This document shows positions 26,636-36,316 of a stretch of DNA of 64,000 nucleotides, one piece after another. The notes under the pieces are model-generated. The model was not told where the DNA came from. It saw only the letters and a program-made list of their open reading frames with translations, and did not search any database. Made by a program: the position numbers and the translations under genes. The DNA comes from B1 sp034439755 (GTDB taxonomy: Bacteria; Bacteroidota; Bacteroidia; UKL13-3), in assembly GCA_034439755.1 (NCBI GenBank), contig JAWXAZ010000010.1, positions 1 through 64,000 of the forward strand, given 5' to 3'. Numbering within the stretch: the stretch's first letter is position 1; each line of letters opens with the position of its first letter.

Positions 26636-27640
26636 TTATTTCTTTTTAAGCGATAAAATACTAAAATCAGTATCTACGCGTCTAATGGTATTGCTCAAAT
26701 GTCCCAATCCTTCAATGGCCATTTCAACCACATCGCCATCCTGCAGCCATTGTGGTTTAAAGGTAGAATCATTTAATAAACCTGTACCATTCAATTCTAG
26801 GAAACAACCCGTGCCCACCGTGCCTGAGCCAATTACATCGCCAGGTAAAATATCCACGCCATAAGCACAGCGCTCCAAAATTTCTGCAAAGGTCCAATCC
26901 ATATCGCCCACACTTCCTTCACTCACCAAAATGCCATTTACCCAGCATTTCATGTTTAGGTTATAGCTGTTGCCTACATGCCCTGGCTTAGCCTTAATCT
27001 TATAAGATTCCAATTCATCTGGTGTTACAAAATAGGGTCCAATTACCGTAGAAAAATCTTTGCCTTTTGCCGGACCAAGGTTCAACAACATCTCTTCCAT
27101 TTGCAAGGTACGCGCGCTTATATCATTCATAATCATATAGCCTGCGATATATGCATCTGCTTCCGATGCTTTGATGTTTCTGCCTTTTTTTCCAACTACG
27201 ATGGCAGCCTCTAATTCAAAATCTAATTTGTTAAAATGATCGGGCATACAATCAATTTCTCCAGGACCTTGAATGGCGTTGTGGTTGGTGAAATAAAAAA
27301 TTGGATATTGGTCAAATTCCTCAATCATAGGAACGCCTCTATTCCTTCTGGCAGCCGCAACATGTTGTCTAAAGGCATATCCATCTCTACAACTTGTAGG
27401 ACTTGGTACTGGAGCCTCTAATTTAACTGATGCCTCCTCATGAGAGACCATTAAATTTGTATTCTCGGCAAGCTTGGCATCCCAACTTTTGGCAGCAAGC
27501 ATCATGTTTTCACCACCCTTTAAAAAGTCGGCCATGTTATTTGGTAAATTGGCATCCAATTGGTTCAAAGACCAAATTTTACCACCTTGATAAATACCCA
27601 ATTGGGTATTTTTATTTAAAGTATAAGTAACTAATTTCAT
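26636..27640 (-). CDS. Fumarylacetoacetate hydrolase family protein
   Basis: The 334-residue enzyme has the FAH fold. Metal ligands are visible as KLDFELEAAIVVG (Glu-x-Glu) and MIMNDISAR (Asp). KGKDFSTVIGPYFV and GSGTVGTGCFLE are further family motifs. Members cleave C-C bonds of acylpyruvates or fumarylacetoacetate, the last step of tyrosine breakdown. The N-terminal half resembles FAH-like proteins of Bacteroidota rather than short YcgM-type hydrolases. No homogentisate dioxygenase gene is nearby, so the substrate is left open. Confidence 0.88.
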   Translation of the reverse strand: MKLVTYTLNKNTQLGIYQGGKIWSLNQLDANLPNNMADFLKGGENMMLAAKSWDAKLAENTNLMVSHEEASVKLEAPVPSPTSCRDGYAFRQHVAAARRNRGVPMIEEFDQYPIFYFTNHNAIQGPGEIDCMPDHFNKLDFELEAAIVVGKKGRNIKASEADAYIAGYMIMNDISARTLQMEEMLLNLGPAKGKDFSTVIGPYFVTPDELESYKIKAKPGHVGNSYNLNMKCWVNGILVSEGSVGDMDWTFAEILERCAYGVDILPGDVIGSGTVGTGCFLELNGTGLLNDSTFKPQWLQDGDVVEMAIEGLGHLSNTIRRVDTDFSILSLKKK

Positions 27641-27649
27641 GTAGGTAAA

Positions 27650-28039
27650 TTATAATTTAGGTAAATTAATTTTATCAGGCACGATCAATAATTGCTCGTA
27701 CGATTTCTGTAATTTGATATACATTTCTTGCGCCTCAATGAGGTTTCTAAAATCTCCAACTCTCAATTTAAAATAAGGCTGCTGGTAAATAAGATAAACT
27801 TCTACATTTGGAAATTCGACTTTAAATCTACCCCGCAAAGCATGGGCATTGTTGCGTTCAGAACCAGAGAAAAGTTGAATGCGATAGCCGTCAATGGTTT
27901 GCTGACTTTTATTTATTTCAATATTTCGCTCTATCAACGAATCCAATTTTGGGTCAGAAATAACCTTAACCCTATTTTGAGCATACAATTGAATAAAAGG
28001 AAACAAGGCAATAAAAAAAGCTAATCGCAACACAAACAT
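27650..28039 (-). CDS. SPOR domain protein (peptidoglycan binding)
   Basis: The 129-residue exported protein has a signal peptide (cut near LYAQ) and one SPOR domain (DGYRIQLFSGSERNNAHALRG, then YLIYQQPYFKLRVGDFRNLIEA). SPOR domains bind glycan strands stripped of stem peptides at division sites. The gene sits 2 bp downstream of deoC and 9 bp upstream of the FAH gene, so it is inside the long operon. Confidence 0.88.
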   Translation of the reverse strand: MFVLRLAFFIALFPFIQLYAQNRVKVISDPKLDSLIERNIEINKSQQTIDGYRIQLFSGSERNNAHALRGRFKVEFPNVEVYLIYQQPYFKLRVGDFRNLIEAQEMYIKLQKSYEQLLIVPDKINLPKL

Positions 28040-28041
28040 AG

Positions 28042-28701
28042 TTAGTCCTCCATTTTGGTTTGAACCAATTCAACCCCAGCCGAAGTGCCAATTCTATTGG
28101 CCCCCGCAGCAACAAGCTCCTCGGCAAACTCTTTTGTTCTGATGCCGCCGGCAGCTTTAATTTGGATTTTAGCCGGTAAGTTTTTTCTAATCAATTTTAC
28201 AGCTTCTACTGTTGCTCCCTCAGGGCCATATCCGGTTGAAGTCTTTACAAAATCTGCCTCACAATCAGCACAAATTTTGCAAATTATCTTAATTTCATCC
28301 TCACTTAAATAACAGGTTTCAATAATTACCTTGGCCAATTTATTTTGCAAATGACAGGCTGTAATCACAGACTGCATGTCGTTCTGAACCGATGCAATAT
28401 CGCCACTTTTAAATGCAGCTATATTAATTACCATATCAATTTCATGTGCACCACTCGTAATGGCTTTTTTGGTTTCCTCAACCTTGCTCGAAACGGTATT
28501 ATAACCAAAAGGAAATCCAACCACGGTGATGATTTTAACCTCACTTTTCTTAATGGTTTTCTTGGCCAATTGAACATAATAAGGAGGCACACAAACGCCG
28601 TATAAATTATTTTCTACTGCCTCATTGCATAGTTTAATGATATCATCGGCCACGGCAGTGGGCTTTAAATTTGTATGTTCAATGTGATTTGCTAAGCTCA
28701 T
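28042..28701 (-). CDS. deoC: Deoxyribose-phosphate aldolase
   Basis: The 219-residue class I aldolase splits 2-deoxyribose-5-phosphate into acetaldehyde and glyceraldehyde-3-phosphate. Motifs seen are HTNLKPTA near the N-terminus, KVIIETCYL (~137), the Schiff-base Lys in ADFVKTSTGYG (~165) and IKAAGGIRT (second Lys). Size is typical of the short bacterial form. It lies 21 bp downstream of secA. Confidence 0.96.
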   Translation of the reverse strand: MSLANHIEHTNLKPTAVADDIIKLCNEAVENNLYGVCVPPYYVQLAKKTIKKSEVKIITVVGFPFGYNTVSSKVEETKKAITSGAHEIDMVINIAAFKSGDIASVQNDMQSVITACHLQNKLAKVIIETCYLSEDEIKIICKICADCEADFVKTSTGYGPEGATVEAVKLIRKNLPAKIQIKAAGGIRTKEFAEELVAAGANRIGTSAGVELVQTKMED

Positions 28702-28722
28702 GATTCAATTGTGTTTTTCTAA

Positions 28723-31700
28723 TTAATTTATTTCATCCTTGCCATGGCAAGATTTATATTTCTTTCCGCTACCACAAGGACAAGCATCATTTCTTCCAAT
28801 CTTAACCACGCCTTTTATTTGAGCAGGTTTTTGAGGCTCTTGTGTGCCTTGCGCAGCAGCTTGGTTATTCCTTTGTGCCTCTGCCAAATCATCTGTACGC
28901 GATGTTTTTAGTCGACTAGTATCAACTCTTTTAGGTTCAACCGCTTGCTTTACTTCTGAAGCATTATCAATTGGAATAAAACCTTTAAACAACATGCCCA
29001 ATACTTGCTTGTTAATGCGAGAAAGCATGCTCTTGAATAAATTAAACGATTCTAACTTATAAATTAACAAAGGATCTTTTTGCTCAAATACTGCATTTTG
29101 CGAGCTTTGTTTCAAATCATCCATCTCGCGTAAATGCTCTTTCCAATCATTGTCTATCACAAATAGACTCGCAAATTTTTCATACGTTTTGGCAATTTCA
29201 CGTGCTTCTGTTTCATAGGCTTTCTTTAAATTAACCGGAATCTGCATGTTGTGGATACCATCGCTTATTGGAACAGAAATAGACTCAAATTGATTGCCCT
29301 TATTGTTAAAAACGTCCATTATTACTGGCCAAGCTACCTGGGCCATATCTTGCGTTTTCTTATGGTAATGTGCCAACAATTCTTGGAACAATTGATCTCC
29401 TAAAATCTCCGTTTTTCCGCCTAAAAAATCATCCTCTTTTACACTTGGCTCATGCGCAAAAATTCGCATTACCTCAAATTTAAACTCAGCAAAATTTTTC
29501 ATGTCTTGGTATGTTTCAACCAATTCTTCTGCCGTATCGGCAAGCATGTTGCTTATATCAAGCGCCAACTTATCGCCATACAAAGCATTGCGGCGTTTGC
29601 TATAAATCACCTCTCTTTGAGAGTTCATTACATCGTCATATTCCAACAATCGTTTACGAATGCCAAAGTTGTTTTGTTCAACGCGTTTTTGCGCACGTTC
29701 AATGTTTTTGGTGATCATAGAATGCTCTATATTTTCGCCTTCTTTCATCCCCAATTTATCCATAATGCCTGCAATTCGTTCTGAACCAAATAAGCGCATC
29801 AAATCATCTTCCAATGAAACATAAAACTTAGATGAACCTGGATCGCCCTGCCTACCTGCTCTACCTCGCAACTGCCTATCAACTCGCCTGCTCTCATGAC
29901 GCTCGGTACCAATAATGGCCAAACCTCCTACTTCTTTAACTCCTTCACCTAGCTTAATATCCGTTCCCCTACCAGCCATATTAGTGGCAATGGTAACGGC
30001 ACTTTTCTGACCTGCTTCTGCAACAATGTCTGCCTCGCGCTGATGCTGTTTGGCATTCAAAACATTGTGCTTAATTTTTCGCATGGTAAGCATTCTTCCC
30101 AATAACTCACTCACCTCAACCGAGGTAGTACCCACCAATATTGGTCTTCCAGCCTCAGTTAACTTTACAATTTCTTCAATAACCGCATTGTATTTTTCAC
30201 GCTTGGTTTTGTAAATTACATCCTCCTCATCCCTTCTCGTAATATTTCTATTGGTTGGAATTTCAACCACGTCTAACTTGTAGATTTCCCAGAATTCGCC
30301 GGCTTCCGTAGTTGCTGTACCCGTCATTCCACACAACTTATGATACATCCTAAAAAAGTTCTGTAAAGTTACCGTAGCATAAGTTTGTGTGGCCGCTTCA
30401 ACCTTCACATTTTCTTTTGCCTCAATGGCCTGATGCAAGCCATCGCTATAACGCCTGCCATCCAATACACGGCCCGTTTGCTCATCTACAATCTTAACCT
30501 TGCTATCTTGAATAATATACTCCACATCACGGTCGAACATACAATACGCCTTCAACAATTGGTTGATAGTATGAATACGCTCCGATTTTATCGTAAAATC
30601 AAGCATCAATTGATCTTTGTGCTTAATTTTTTCATCTTCGGGCATATCCGATTTTTCAATTTCGGCAATCTCAGAACCTACATCTGGAATAATAAAGAAA
30701 TGTTCATCTTCACCAGAAGCAGTAATTAACTCAACTCCCTTTTCGGTTAAATCTACCGAGTTAATTTTCTCATCAATTACAAAATATAAATCGGCATCAA
30801 TTTTATGCATTTCCTTTTGTTGGTCTTGCATGTAATAGTTCTCCGTTTTATTTAAAACCTGCCTAACGCCACCCTCTCCTAAGAATTTAATCACAGAAGA
30901 ATGCTTGGGTAATCCACGGTATGCTTGCAATAACTTAAAGCCACCTTCTTTATCATTGTTGGCCGTAAGCATTCTCTTGGCATCAGCCAATGCAGTGCTT
31001 ATGTATGATTTTTGTGCCGATACCAATTTCTCAATGCGAGATTTTAAGGCATAAAATTGTTGGTCGTCACCACGCGGAACCGGACCAGAAATAATCAATG
31101 GCGTTCTAGCATCATCAATCAAAACCGAATCCACCTCATCCACCATAGCATAATGGTGTTTGCGCTGAACCAATTCATCCAAACTATTGGCCATATTATC
31201 CCTTAGGTAATCAAAACCAAATTCATTGTTGGTACCATAAGTAATATCGGCTTGGTATGCTTTCCTTCTTTCGGCAGAATTTGGCTGATGGTAATCGATA
31301 CAATCTACACGCAAACCATGAAATTCAAACAAGGGTCCGTTCCATTCACAGTCACGACGAGCCAAATAATCATTCACCGTTACAATATGAACGCCTAGGC
31401 CTGCCAATGCATTTAAATAGGAAGGTAGGGTAGAAACCAAGGTTTTTCCCTCACCTGTTGCCATCTCTGCAATTCTACCTTTATGCAATACCATACCACC
31501 AATTAACTGAACATCGTAATGAACCATATTCCAGGTAATTGCTTGTCCGGCTGCCTCCCAAGTATTAGCCCAAATGGCATTATCTCCTTCAATGGTAACA
31601 GGCTTTTTAAACCTAGTCATCGCACTCAATTCTTTATCGTAATCAGTTGCCTTCACCACCAATTGCTTGTTCTCGCTTAACCTTCTGGCAGTTTCTTTAA

Positions 31701-32052
31701 TTACCGCAAAAGCCTCAGGCAATATTTCAAGCAATATGAGTTCTAAATCTTGATCTCGCTTTTTCTTAAGCACATCAATGCGCTTAAACAAGTCGTCCTT
31801 TGCCACTAAGTCAATTTCCTCAACTTGTGTTTCAATCTTTATCTCTTCAACTTCATCATCAATTGGCTTTAAGCCAGCAAATATTTTATCTTTAAAATAG
31901 GCTGTTTTCGCCCTTAATTCTTCATCGCTTAAACTGCTTAATATTACATACGCATCATTTACTTGCGCAACTATGGGATTAAGTTCTTTTAAATCGCGAT
32001 CCGATTTGCTTCCAAAAATCTTGGTAATTCCTTTAAAAATGCTTCCAATCAT
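28723..32052 (-). CDS. secA: Preprotein translocase ATPase SecA
   Basis: The start was set at 32052 (MIGSIFKGITKIFG), the normal SecA beginning; an earlier in-frame ATG adds 26 unrelated residues. The 1109-residue protein has the Walker A region ATGEGKTLVSTLP (~195), the preprotein crosslinking domain, DEVDSVLIDDARTPLIISG, a second RecA-like domain with GTTSVEVSELL and GRAGRQGDPGSS, and a C-terminal zinc SEC-C motif CPCGSGKKYKSCHG. It is longer than the E. coli protein (901) through insertions typical of Bacteroidota. It drives Sec-dependent export. Confidence 0.97.
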   Translation of the reverse strand: MIGSIFKGITKIFGSKSDRDLKELNPIVAQVNDAYVILSSLSDEELRAKTAYFKDKIFAGLKPIDDEVEEIKIETQVEEIDLVAKDDLFKRIDVLKKKRDQDLELILLEILPEAFAVIKETARRLSENKQLVVKATDYDKELSAMTRFKKPVTIEGDNAIWANTWEAAGQAITWNMVHYDVQLIGGMVLHKGRIAEMATGEGKTLVSTLPSYLNALAGLGVHIVTVNDYLARRDCEWNGPLFEFHGLRVDCIDYHQPNSAERRKAYQADITYGTNNEFGFDYLRDNMANSLDELVQRKHHYAMVDEVDSVLIDDARTPLIISGPVPRGDDQQFYALKSRIEKLVSAQKSYISTALADAKRMLTANNDKEGGFKLLQAYRGLPKHSSVIKFLGEGGVRQVLNKTENYYMQDQQKEMHKIDADLYFVIDEKINSVDLTEKGVELITASGEDEHFFIIPDVGSEIAEIEKSDMPEDEKIKHKDQLMLDFTIKSERIHTINQLLKAYCMFDRDVEYIIQDSKVKIVDEQTGRVLDGRRYSDGLHQAIEAKENVKVEAATQTYATVTLQNFFRMYHKLCGMTGTATTEAGEFWEIYKLDVVEIPTNRNITRRDEEDVIYKTKREKYNAVIEEIVKLTEAGRPILVGTTSVEVSELLGRMLTMRKIKHNVLNAKQHQREADIVAEAGQKSAVTIATNMAGRGTDIKLGEGVKEVGGLAIIGTERHESRRVDRQLRGRAGRQGDPGSSKFYVSLEDDLMRLFGSERIAGIMDKLGMKEGENIEHSMITKNIERAQKRVEQNNFGIRKRLLEYDDVMNSQREVIYSKRRNALYGDKLALDISNMLADTAEELVETYQDMKNFAEFKFEVMRIFAHEPSVKEDDFLGGKTEILGDQLFQELLAHYHKKTQDMAQVAWPVIMDVFNNKGNQFESISVPISDGIHNMQIPVNLKKAYETEAREIAKTYEKFASLFVIDNDWKEHLREMDDLKQSSQNAVFEQKDPLLIYKLESFNLFKSMLSRINKQVLGMLFKGFIPIDNASEVKQAVEPKRVDTSRLKTSRTDDLAEAQRNNQAAAQGTQEPQKPAQIKGVVKIGRNDACPCGSGKKYKSCHGKDEIN

Positions 32053-32167
32053 ATGTGTGGGTTCTCTCTCTATTCCTAAGCAAACAAATGCATAGGGCGG
32101 TAAATTTATGTTATTTTTCCTTATTGGCATAAATTAATCCAATCTCCTTTTTTGCCATTATGACATG

Positions 32168-32305
32168 CTATTTTAGGTAGCTTCCCTGTTTTTCTCGCCA
32201 TTGATTGGCACAGACAGCTTTTACCTCCTGTTTTTTGGCAGAAAATTGCGCTATTTCTTTTTGTTTTAAATCGTAATTTCTGGAAAAATCACCTAATAAA
32301 GCCAT
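32168..32305 (-). other. Small open frame in the region upstream of secA, doubtful
   Basis: The 351 bp gap 32053-32403 holds a minus-strand frame that is open from 32365 to the stop at 32168. The first ATG (32303-32305) would give 45 residues, rich in Lys and Gln (MALLGDFSRNYDLKQKEIAQ...). I recognise no family and no start near the open edge. It may be a gene remnant, a small protein or chance. The gap also holds one GGTTCAAACCGAA near-palindrome at 32389-32401. No other feature was seen. Confidence 0.25.
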
Positions 32306-32403
32306 CAATTTGGGCTGAACCAAACGCTTTTTCGCCGAGTTGAATTTAGCAGTAGTTAAACCCTTCTAATCATAGAAAAATTGCAATTGGTTCAAACCGA
32401 AAA

Positions 32404-33090
32404 CTAATTGCCTATTCCATTATCTGTTTGGTTTAAAAAACCCAGCATTTTCCCTGTTGGCATGCCGCTGCTAAAACTCATCATGTTTTTTTGCTCCAAT
32501 GTAATATAGCTCATGGCTTCAAATGGCGGTATAATTAAATCGAAATTGATGCAATATAATATGGACTCGGTAAGGATGTCGGCCGTAATTTTTTCGCTCG
32601 ATTCATTTGCGCCAATTTCGGAATACCTGAGAGACAAAGGGCGTTTGCCATCTACCATGAGGTGGTTTTCTTTGTTAACAAAAATGCGTCCCACCAAATA
32701 GCCTAAATCCCCCTCACGGTTATATTTTATGCTATCTGCCAAGAAATTATAAACCTGAATCATGCCGCAATAGCCCCGCATTTTATCCTCCCTCACATAC
32801 GCAGATTGATGGATATAGTGATTGGGTTCAAATTCAAAGATATTGGTATGCATCATTAAAACGAGGGTGTCGCCACTAAATTTTAAGTGCATTTCGTACT
32901 CGCTTTTTTCGAAATATTTCACCTCAACATGAGAGTCCTTTTCAGATATTTCTTGATACAGTTCATTCGCAATCTTCTTAGCAGAAACCTTAAACAAATC
33001 GAAAACTTCTTTGGTTGATCTAAACGCCTTTTGCTTAGCAGAGGACTTTAGTAAAAGTAGGTCCTTTATTTCACGCATTTTATTTTCCAT
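32404..33090 (-). CDS. Conserved protein of unknown function
   Basis: I do not recognise a family. The 228-residue protein is soluble, without a signal peptide or membrane helix. It begins with a charged helix (MENKMREIKDLLLLKSSAKQ) and has central beta-rich sequence (HVEVKYFEKSEYEMHLKFSG) and a compact C-terminal region. A second Met at residue 5 is an alternative start. It lies between proS and secA on the same strand with gaps over 100 bp on both sides, so it is probably transcribed alone. Confidence 0.7.
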   Translation of the reverse strand: MENKMREIKDLLLLKSSAKQKAFRSTKEVFDLFKVSAKKIANELYQEISEKDSHVEVKYFEKSEYEMHLKFSGDTLVLMMHTNIFEFEPNHYIHQSAYVREDKMRGYCGMIQVYNFLADSIKYNREGDLGYLVGRIFVNKENHLMVDGKRPLSLRYSEIGANESSEKITADILTESILYCINFDLIIPPFEAMSYITLEQKNMMSFSSGMPTGKMLGFLNQTDNGIGN

Positions 33091-33218
33091 AGACGCAAAT
33101 TACAATTATCTACTGAAACTATTGTGCTTACATTATCCTCTATTGCCGAAGCATTAGCTGTTTAGTCCAATTTTTGGTCTAATTCAGTCATGCTTTTGGC
33201 ATAGGTTGATTCCTGAAA

Positions 33219-34694
33219 TTAGTAGGCTCTTGCAAACAACACTCTTTCTTTGGAAGCATTGCCAGTTAAAACACATTTGCCTTCTTCTTGCGCATTGTTT
33301 AATGGAATACAACGGATGGTTGCTTTAGATAGCTCTTTAATTTTATCTTCTGTTTCTGAACTGCCATCCCAATGTGCACTTGCAAATCCGGTTTTATTCT
33401 CCAAAGCATCCATAAACTCATCCCAAGAATCCACAACGTGAATATGCTCACTGCGATAGTCTAATGCCTTTTGATAAATGTTCTGTTGGATGTTCTCCAA
33501 TAGGTGCGGAATTTTATGTTCCAAATCTGCTGCACTCATCACCTGCTTTTCTTTGGTATCTCTCCTGGCAATTTCTACAGTGCTATTTTCAATATCCCTT
33601 GGACCAATGGCTATGCGAACTGGCACGCCTTTCAATTCATAATCCGCAAATTTATAACCTGGCGTTACATTGTCTCGGTCGTCTAGCTTCACCAAAATGC
33701 CTTGTTTTTTCAACAGTTGAAAATATTCATTGGCCTTTTCCATTACGGCAACTTTTTCTTCGGGCTTTCTAAAAATAGGCACAATCACCACCTGAATTGG
33801 CGCTAAGCGAGGTGGTAACACCAGGCCTTCATCGTCGCTATGACTCATAATTAAAGCACCCATTAAACGGGTAGATACACCCCAAGAAGTAGCCCAAACA
33901 TATTCCGATTTGTTCTCCTTGGTAACATATTTTACTTCGAAAGCTTTGGCAAAGTTTTGTCCTAAGAAGTGCGAAGTTCCCATTTGTAATGCCTTGCCAT
34001 CTTGCATCAGTCCTTCTATGCAATAGGTATCTATGGCACCCGCAAAACGTTCATTGGCAGACTTTACACCTTTAATGACAGGTACTGCCAAAATATTTTC
34101 GGCAAAATCTGCATATATTTCTAGCATTTGTTTTGTTTCTGCAATGGCTTCCTCTGCGGTGGCATGAGCGGTATGCCCTTCCTGCCATAAAAACTCGGTA
34201 GTTCTTAAAAATAGCCTGGTACGCATTTCCCAACGAACCACATTTGCCCACTGGTTTAATAGGATAGGTAAATCTCTATAGCTTTGAATCCAAGACCTGT
34301 AAGTGTTCCAGATAATGGTTTCGCTAGTTGGTCTTACAATAAGTTCTTCCTCTAATTTGGCATCTGGATCAACCACTATCTCTTTTGTAATTGGGTCGAC
34401 CTTTAACCTATAATGGGTAACTACGGCACATTCTTTGGCAAAGCCATCCACGTGACTGGCCTCTTTGGTGAAGAATGATTTTGGGATAAATAAAGGGAAA
34501 TAAGCATTTTGGTGTCCTGTTTCTTTGAATCGCCTGTCCAATTCTGCTTGCATCTTTTCCCAAATGGCATAGCCATAAGGTTTTATTATCATACAGCCCT
34601 TTACCTCTGAATGCTCCGCCAAATCTGCATTTTTTACCAGATTATTGTACCAAGCGCTATAATCTTCGTCTCTTTTTATTTTTTTAATTGCCAT
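33219..34694 (-). CDS. proS: Prolyl-tRNA synthetase, archaeal/eukaryal type
   Basis: The start is set at 34694 (MAIKKIKRDEDYSAWY); the longer frame adds 39 residues across the divergent promoter region. The 491-residue class II synthetase has motif 1 around GYAIWEKMQAELDRRF, the TSE motif VRPTSETIIWN, motif 2 NVVRWEMRTRLFLRTTEFLWQEGHTAH, and a C-terminal anticodon-binding domain followed by a zinc-type C-terminal extension ending in ARAY. This type lacks the INS editing domain of E. coli ProS and is normal for Bacteroidota. Confidence 0.96.
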   Translation of the reverse strand: MAIKKIKRDEDYSAWYNNLVKNADLAEHSEVKGCMIIKPYGYAIWEKMQAELDRRFKETGHQNAYFPLFIPKSFFTKEASHVDGFAKECAVVTHYRLKVDPITKEIVVDPDAKLEEELIVRPTSETIIWNTYRSWIQSYRDLPILLNQWANVVRWEMRTRLFLRTTEFLWQEGHTAHATAEEAIAETKQMLEIYADFAENILAVPVIKGVKSANERFAGAIDTYCIEGLMQDGKALQMGTSHFLGQNFAKAFEVKYVTKENKSEYVWATSWGVSTRLMGALIMSHSDDEGLVLPPRLAPIQVVIVPIFRKPEEKVAVMEKANEYFQLLKKQGILVKLDDRDNVTPGYKFADYELKGVPVRIAIGPRDIENSTVEIARRDTKEKQVMSAADLEHKIPHLLENIQQNIYQKALDYRSEHIHVVDSWDEFMDALENKTGFASAHWDGSSETEDKIKELSKATIRCIPLNNAQEEGKCVLTGNASKERVLFARAY

Positions 34695-34791
34695 ATTCGT
34701 CTTTTTGGAATAGTATTTGAATTTTACATAAATGGATGCACAAAAATACTTTTTAGTTGTTACTTTGTATAAGGAATAAAAATCTTGGGTT

Positions 34792-36300
34792 ATGAAAAAT
34801 AAAAATATCATATTTTACTCGCTGTTAATGTTGCTATTAGGCGCGTGTAGTTCTAGTACTTTTAATGGTGTTAATAAGGTAGACGACGATGTATATTGGT
34901 CTGCAAAGGATGAACCCAAAACGGGTAAAAGCTATAAGGACATTGAGCCTTGGAATAAAAACAAGGGTCCAAACGCAAGTTCTTATTATAATAGTAATGA
35001 GTCTGGCTCCCAATCTTTATCGGCTTCTTCTGCGCAAAGTTATTCTAATCAAGAAGATGAGCGTGGCTTAATTGCCTATCAAACTTGGCTAAGTAAGTAT
35101 ACCCAAAATGCAGCTTTGCCTGCAGAGGATACCATAAAACAAAATAATTTATTGTTAGCCGATAGAGAAAATGAAAGAAATTCGCGGCGCTTTGGTTCAG
35201 ACCGAAACTATTATTATGATGACCCTTACTACAATGCTTTGAGTAATAATTGGGGCTGGACAAGTTTTTACGCACCGATTGTTCGTCCTGGTTTTTATAA
35301 TTGGGCGCCAGGTTGGAATGTGGGTTTAAGCTGGAATAATTTCAATGGATTTGGCATAAATACTGGCTATAATATGGGCTGGGGTGGCATGGGTTATGGT
35401 TACAATTCATACTCTCCTTGGGCTTACGACCCTTGGTACGGCGGATACGGTGGTTTTGGTGGCTTTAATAATCCTTATTATGGCGGTTTTTATGGACATC
35501 CTTATGGCGGTTTTGGTGGTTTTAATAATCCTTACTATGGTGGATTTTATGGCAATCGTTTTGGATGGGGTGGTGGCTATTGCCATAACAACGGTTACGG
35601 AAATTATTATGGAAACAATGATGTGGTAACCAATAGGCCAATAATGCGTCCTAGAAATTCAATGGGCTCGTCAACTGTTGCCCCTGGTAGCAGGCCTGCA
35701 GGTAATGCAGTGGCAGGGGAGCAACGTGTAAAGAATGATCGCCCAAATTATAACGAGTCTCGTCCCGCTATTGAGAATACAAATTCGGTTCGAACCAATA
35801 GACCAGGTGGCGATTTGTATATGGATAAATCGGGTAGGCCCGTGTATGTTTCTCCTAATAGCAGGCCGGAGGTTTCTACTGGTGAACCAACAAATAATAG
35901 ATACTCAAATAGGCCAGGTGGCGATTTGCGCACAGGCTCTGATGGCAGAACAGAATATGTTCCTGCCCGGCCAAGAGATGCTGTTGATAATTCTTCACGG
36001 TCAAATTCAAATGGTTTTGAAGGTAATTATAGACCAGGTAGAAATGGGGCTTCAGACAACGGTACTCCAAGCAGACCGGGTAATTCAACGCCTAATTACA
36101 GTTCTCCGCAAAATGATGGCGGTTCTGATGCAAGGCCAGCTTATTCGTCGCCAGGTAATACCAGGCCTTCCAATAACCCAACACCGAGTTACTCTGCTCC
36201 TCCTAGTCGCCCAAGTTATTCCTCGCCAAGCATGAGTAGACCGTCTAGTGGTTCTGCCCCTAGGGGTGGTTCTCCTGGAGGAAGTGTTCGTCCTCGCTAA
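34792..36300 (+). CDS. Gly/Tyr/Asn-rich repetitive lipoprotein
   Basis: The 502-residue product has a lipobox (LLLGACSSS, Cys at ~19). An N-terminal part with a YWSAKDEPKTGKSYKD motif is followed by a Tyr/Gly/Asn/Trp-rich stretch (~125-280) containing a 19-residue tandem duplication. The tail (~285-502) is rich in Arg, Pro, Ser, Gly and Asn, with two RPGGDL repeats. It resembles disordered, surface-exposed low-complexity lipoproteins of Bacteroidota; no function is known. It is followed after 16 bp by the FadL-like gene, so the two are probably co-transcribed and may work together at the outer membrane. Confidence 0.75.
   Translation: MKNKNIIFYSLLMLLLGACSSSTFNGVNKVDDDVYWSAKDEPKTGKSYKDIEPWNKNKGPNASSYYNSNESGSQSLSASSAQSYSNQEDERGLIAYQTWLSKYTQNAALPAEDTIKQNNLLLADRENERNSRRFGSDRNYYYDDPYYNALSNNWGWTSFYAPIVRPGFYNWAPGWNVGLSWNNFNGFGINTGYNMGWGGMGYGYNSYSPWAYDPWYGGYGGFGGFNNPYYGGFYGHPYGGFGGFNNPYYGGFYGNRFGWGGGYCHNNGYGNYYGNNDVVTNRPIMRPRNSMGSSTVAPGSRPAGNAVAGEQRVKNDRPNYNESRPAIENTNSVRTNRPGGDLYMDKSGRPVYVSPNSRPEVSTGEPTNNRYSNRPGGDLRTGSDGRTEYVPARPRDAVDNSSRSNSNGFEGNYRPGRNGASDNGTPSRPGNSTPNYSSPQNDGGSDARPAYSSPGNTRPSNNPTPSYSAPPSRPSYSSPSMSRPSSGSAPRGGSPGGSVRPR
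35446..35559 (+). repeat. Tandem 57 bp coding repeat (2 units)
   Basis: Two 57 bp units (35446-35502 and 35503-35559) encode YGGFGGFNNPYYGGFYGHP and YGGFGGFNNPYYGGFYGNR. They differ mainly at synonymous positions, so the duplication is not recent or is under selection for the peptide. Confidence 0.85.
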
Positions 36301-36316
36301 TTTAATAATTTCAAAT

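Noticed and set aside
35735..36235. 166-residue plus-strand open frame inside the Gly/Tyr-rich lipoprotein gene
   Set aside because: It arises from the biased composition of the lipoprotein tail, has no signal or motif of its own, and its hydrophobic Ile/Met/Gln mix is what the shifted frame of that repeat gives.
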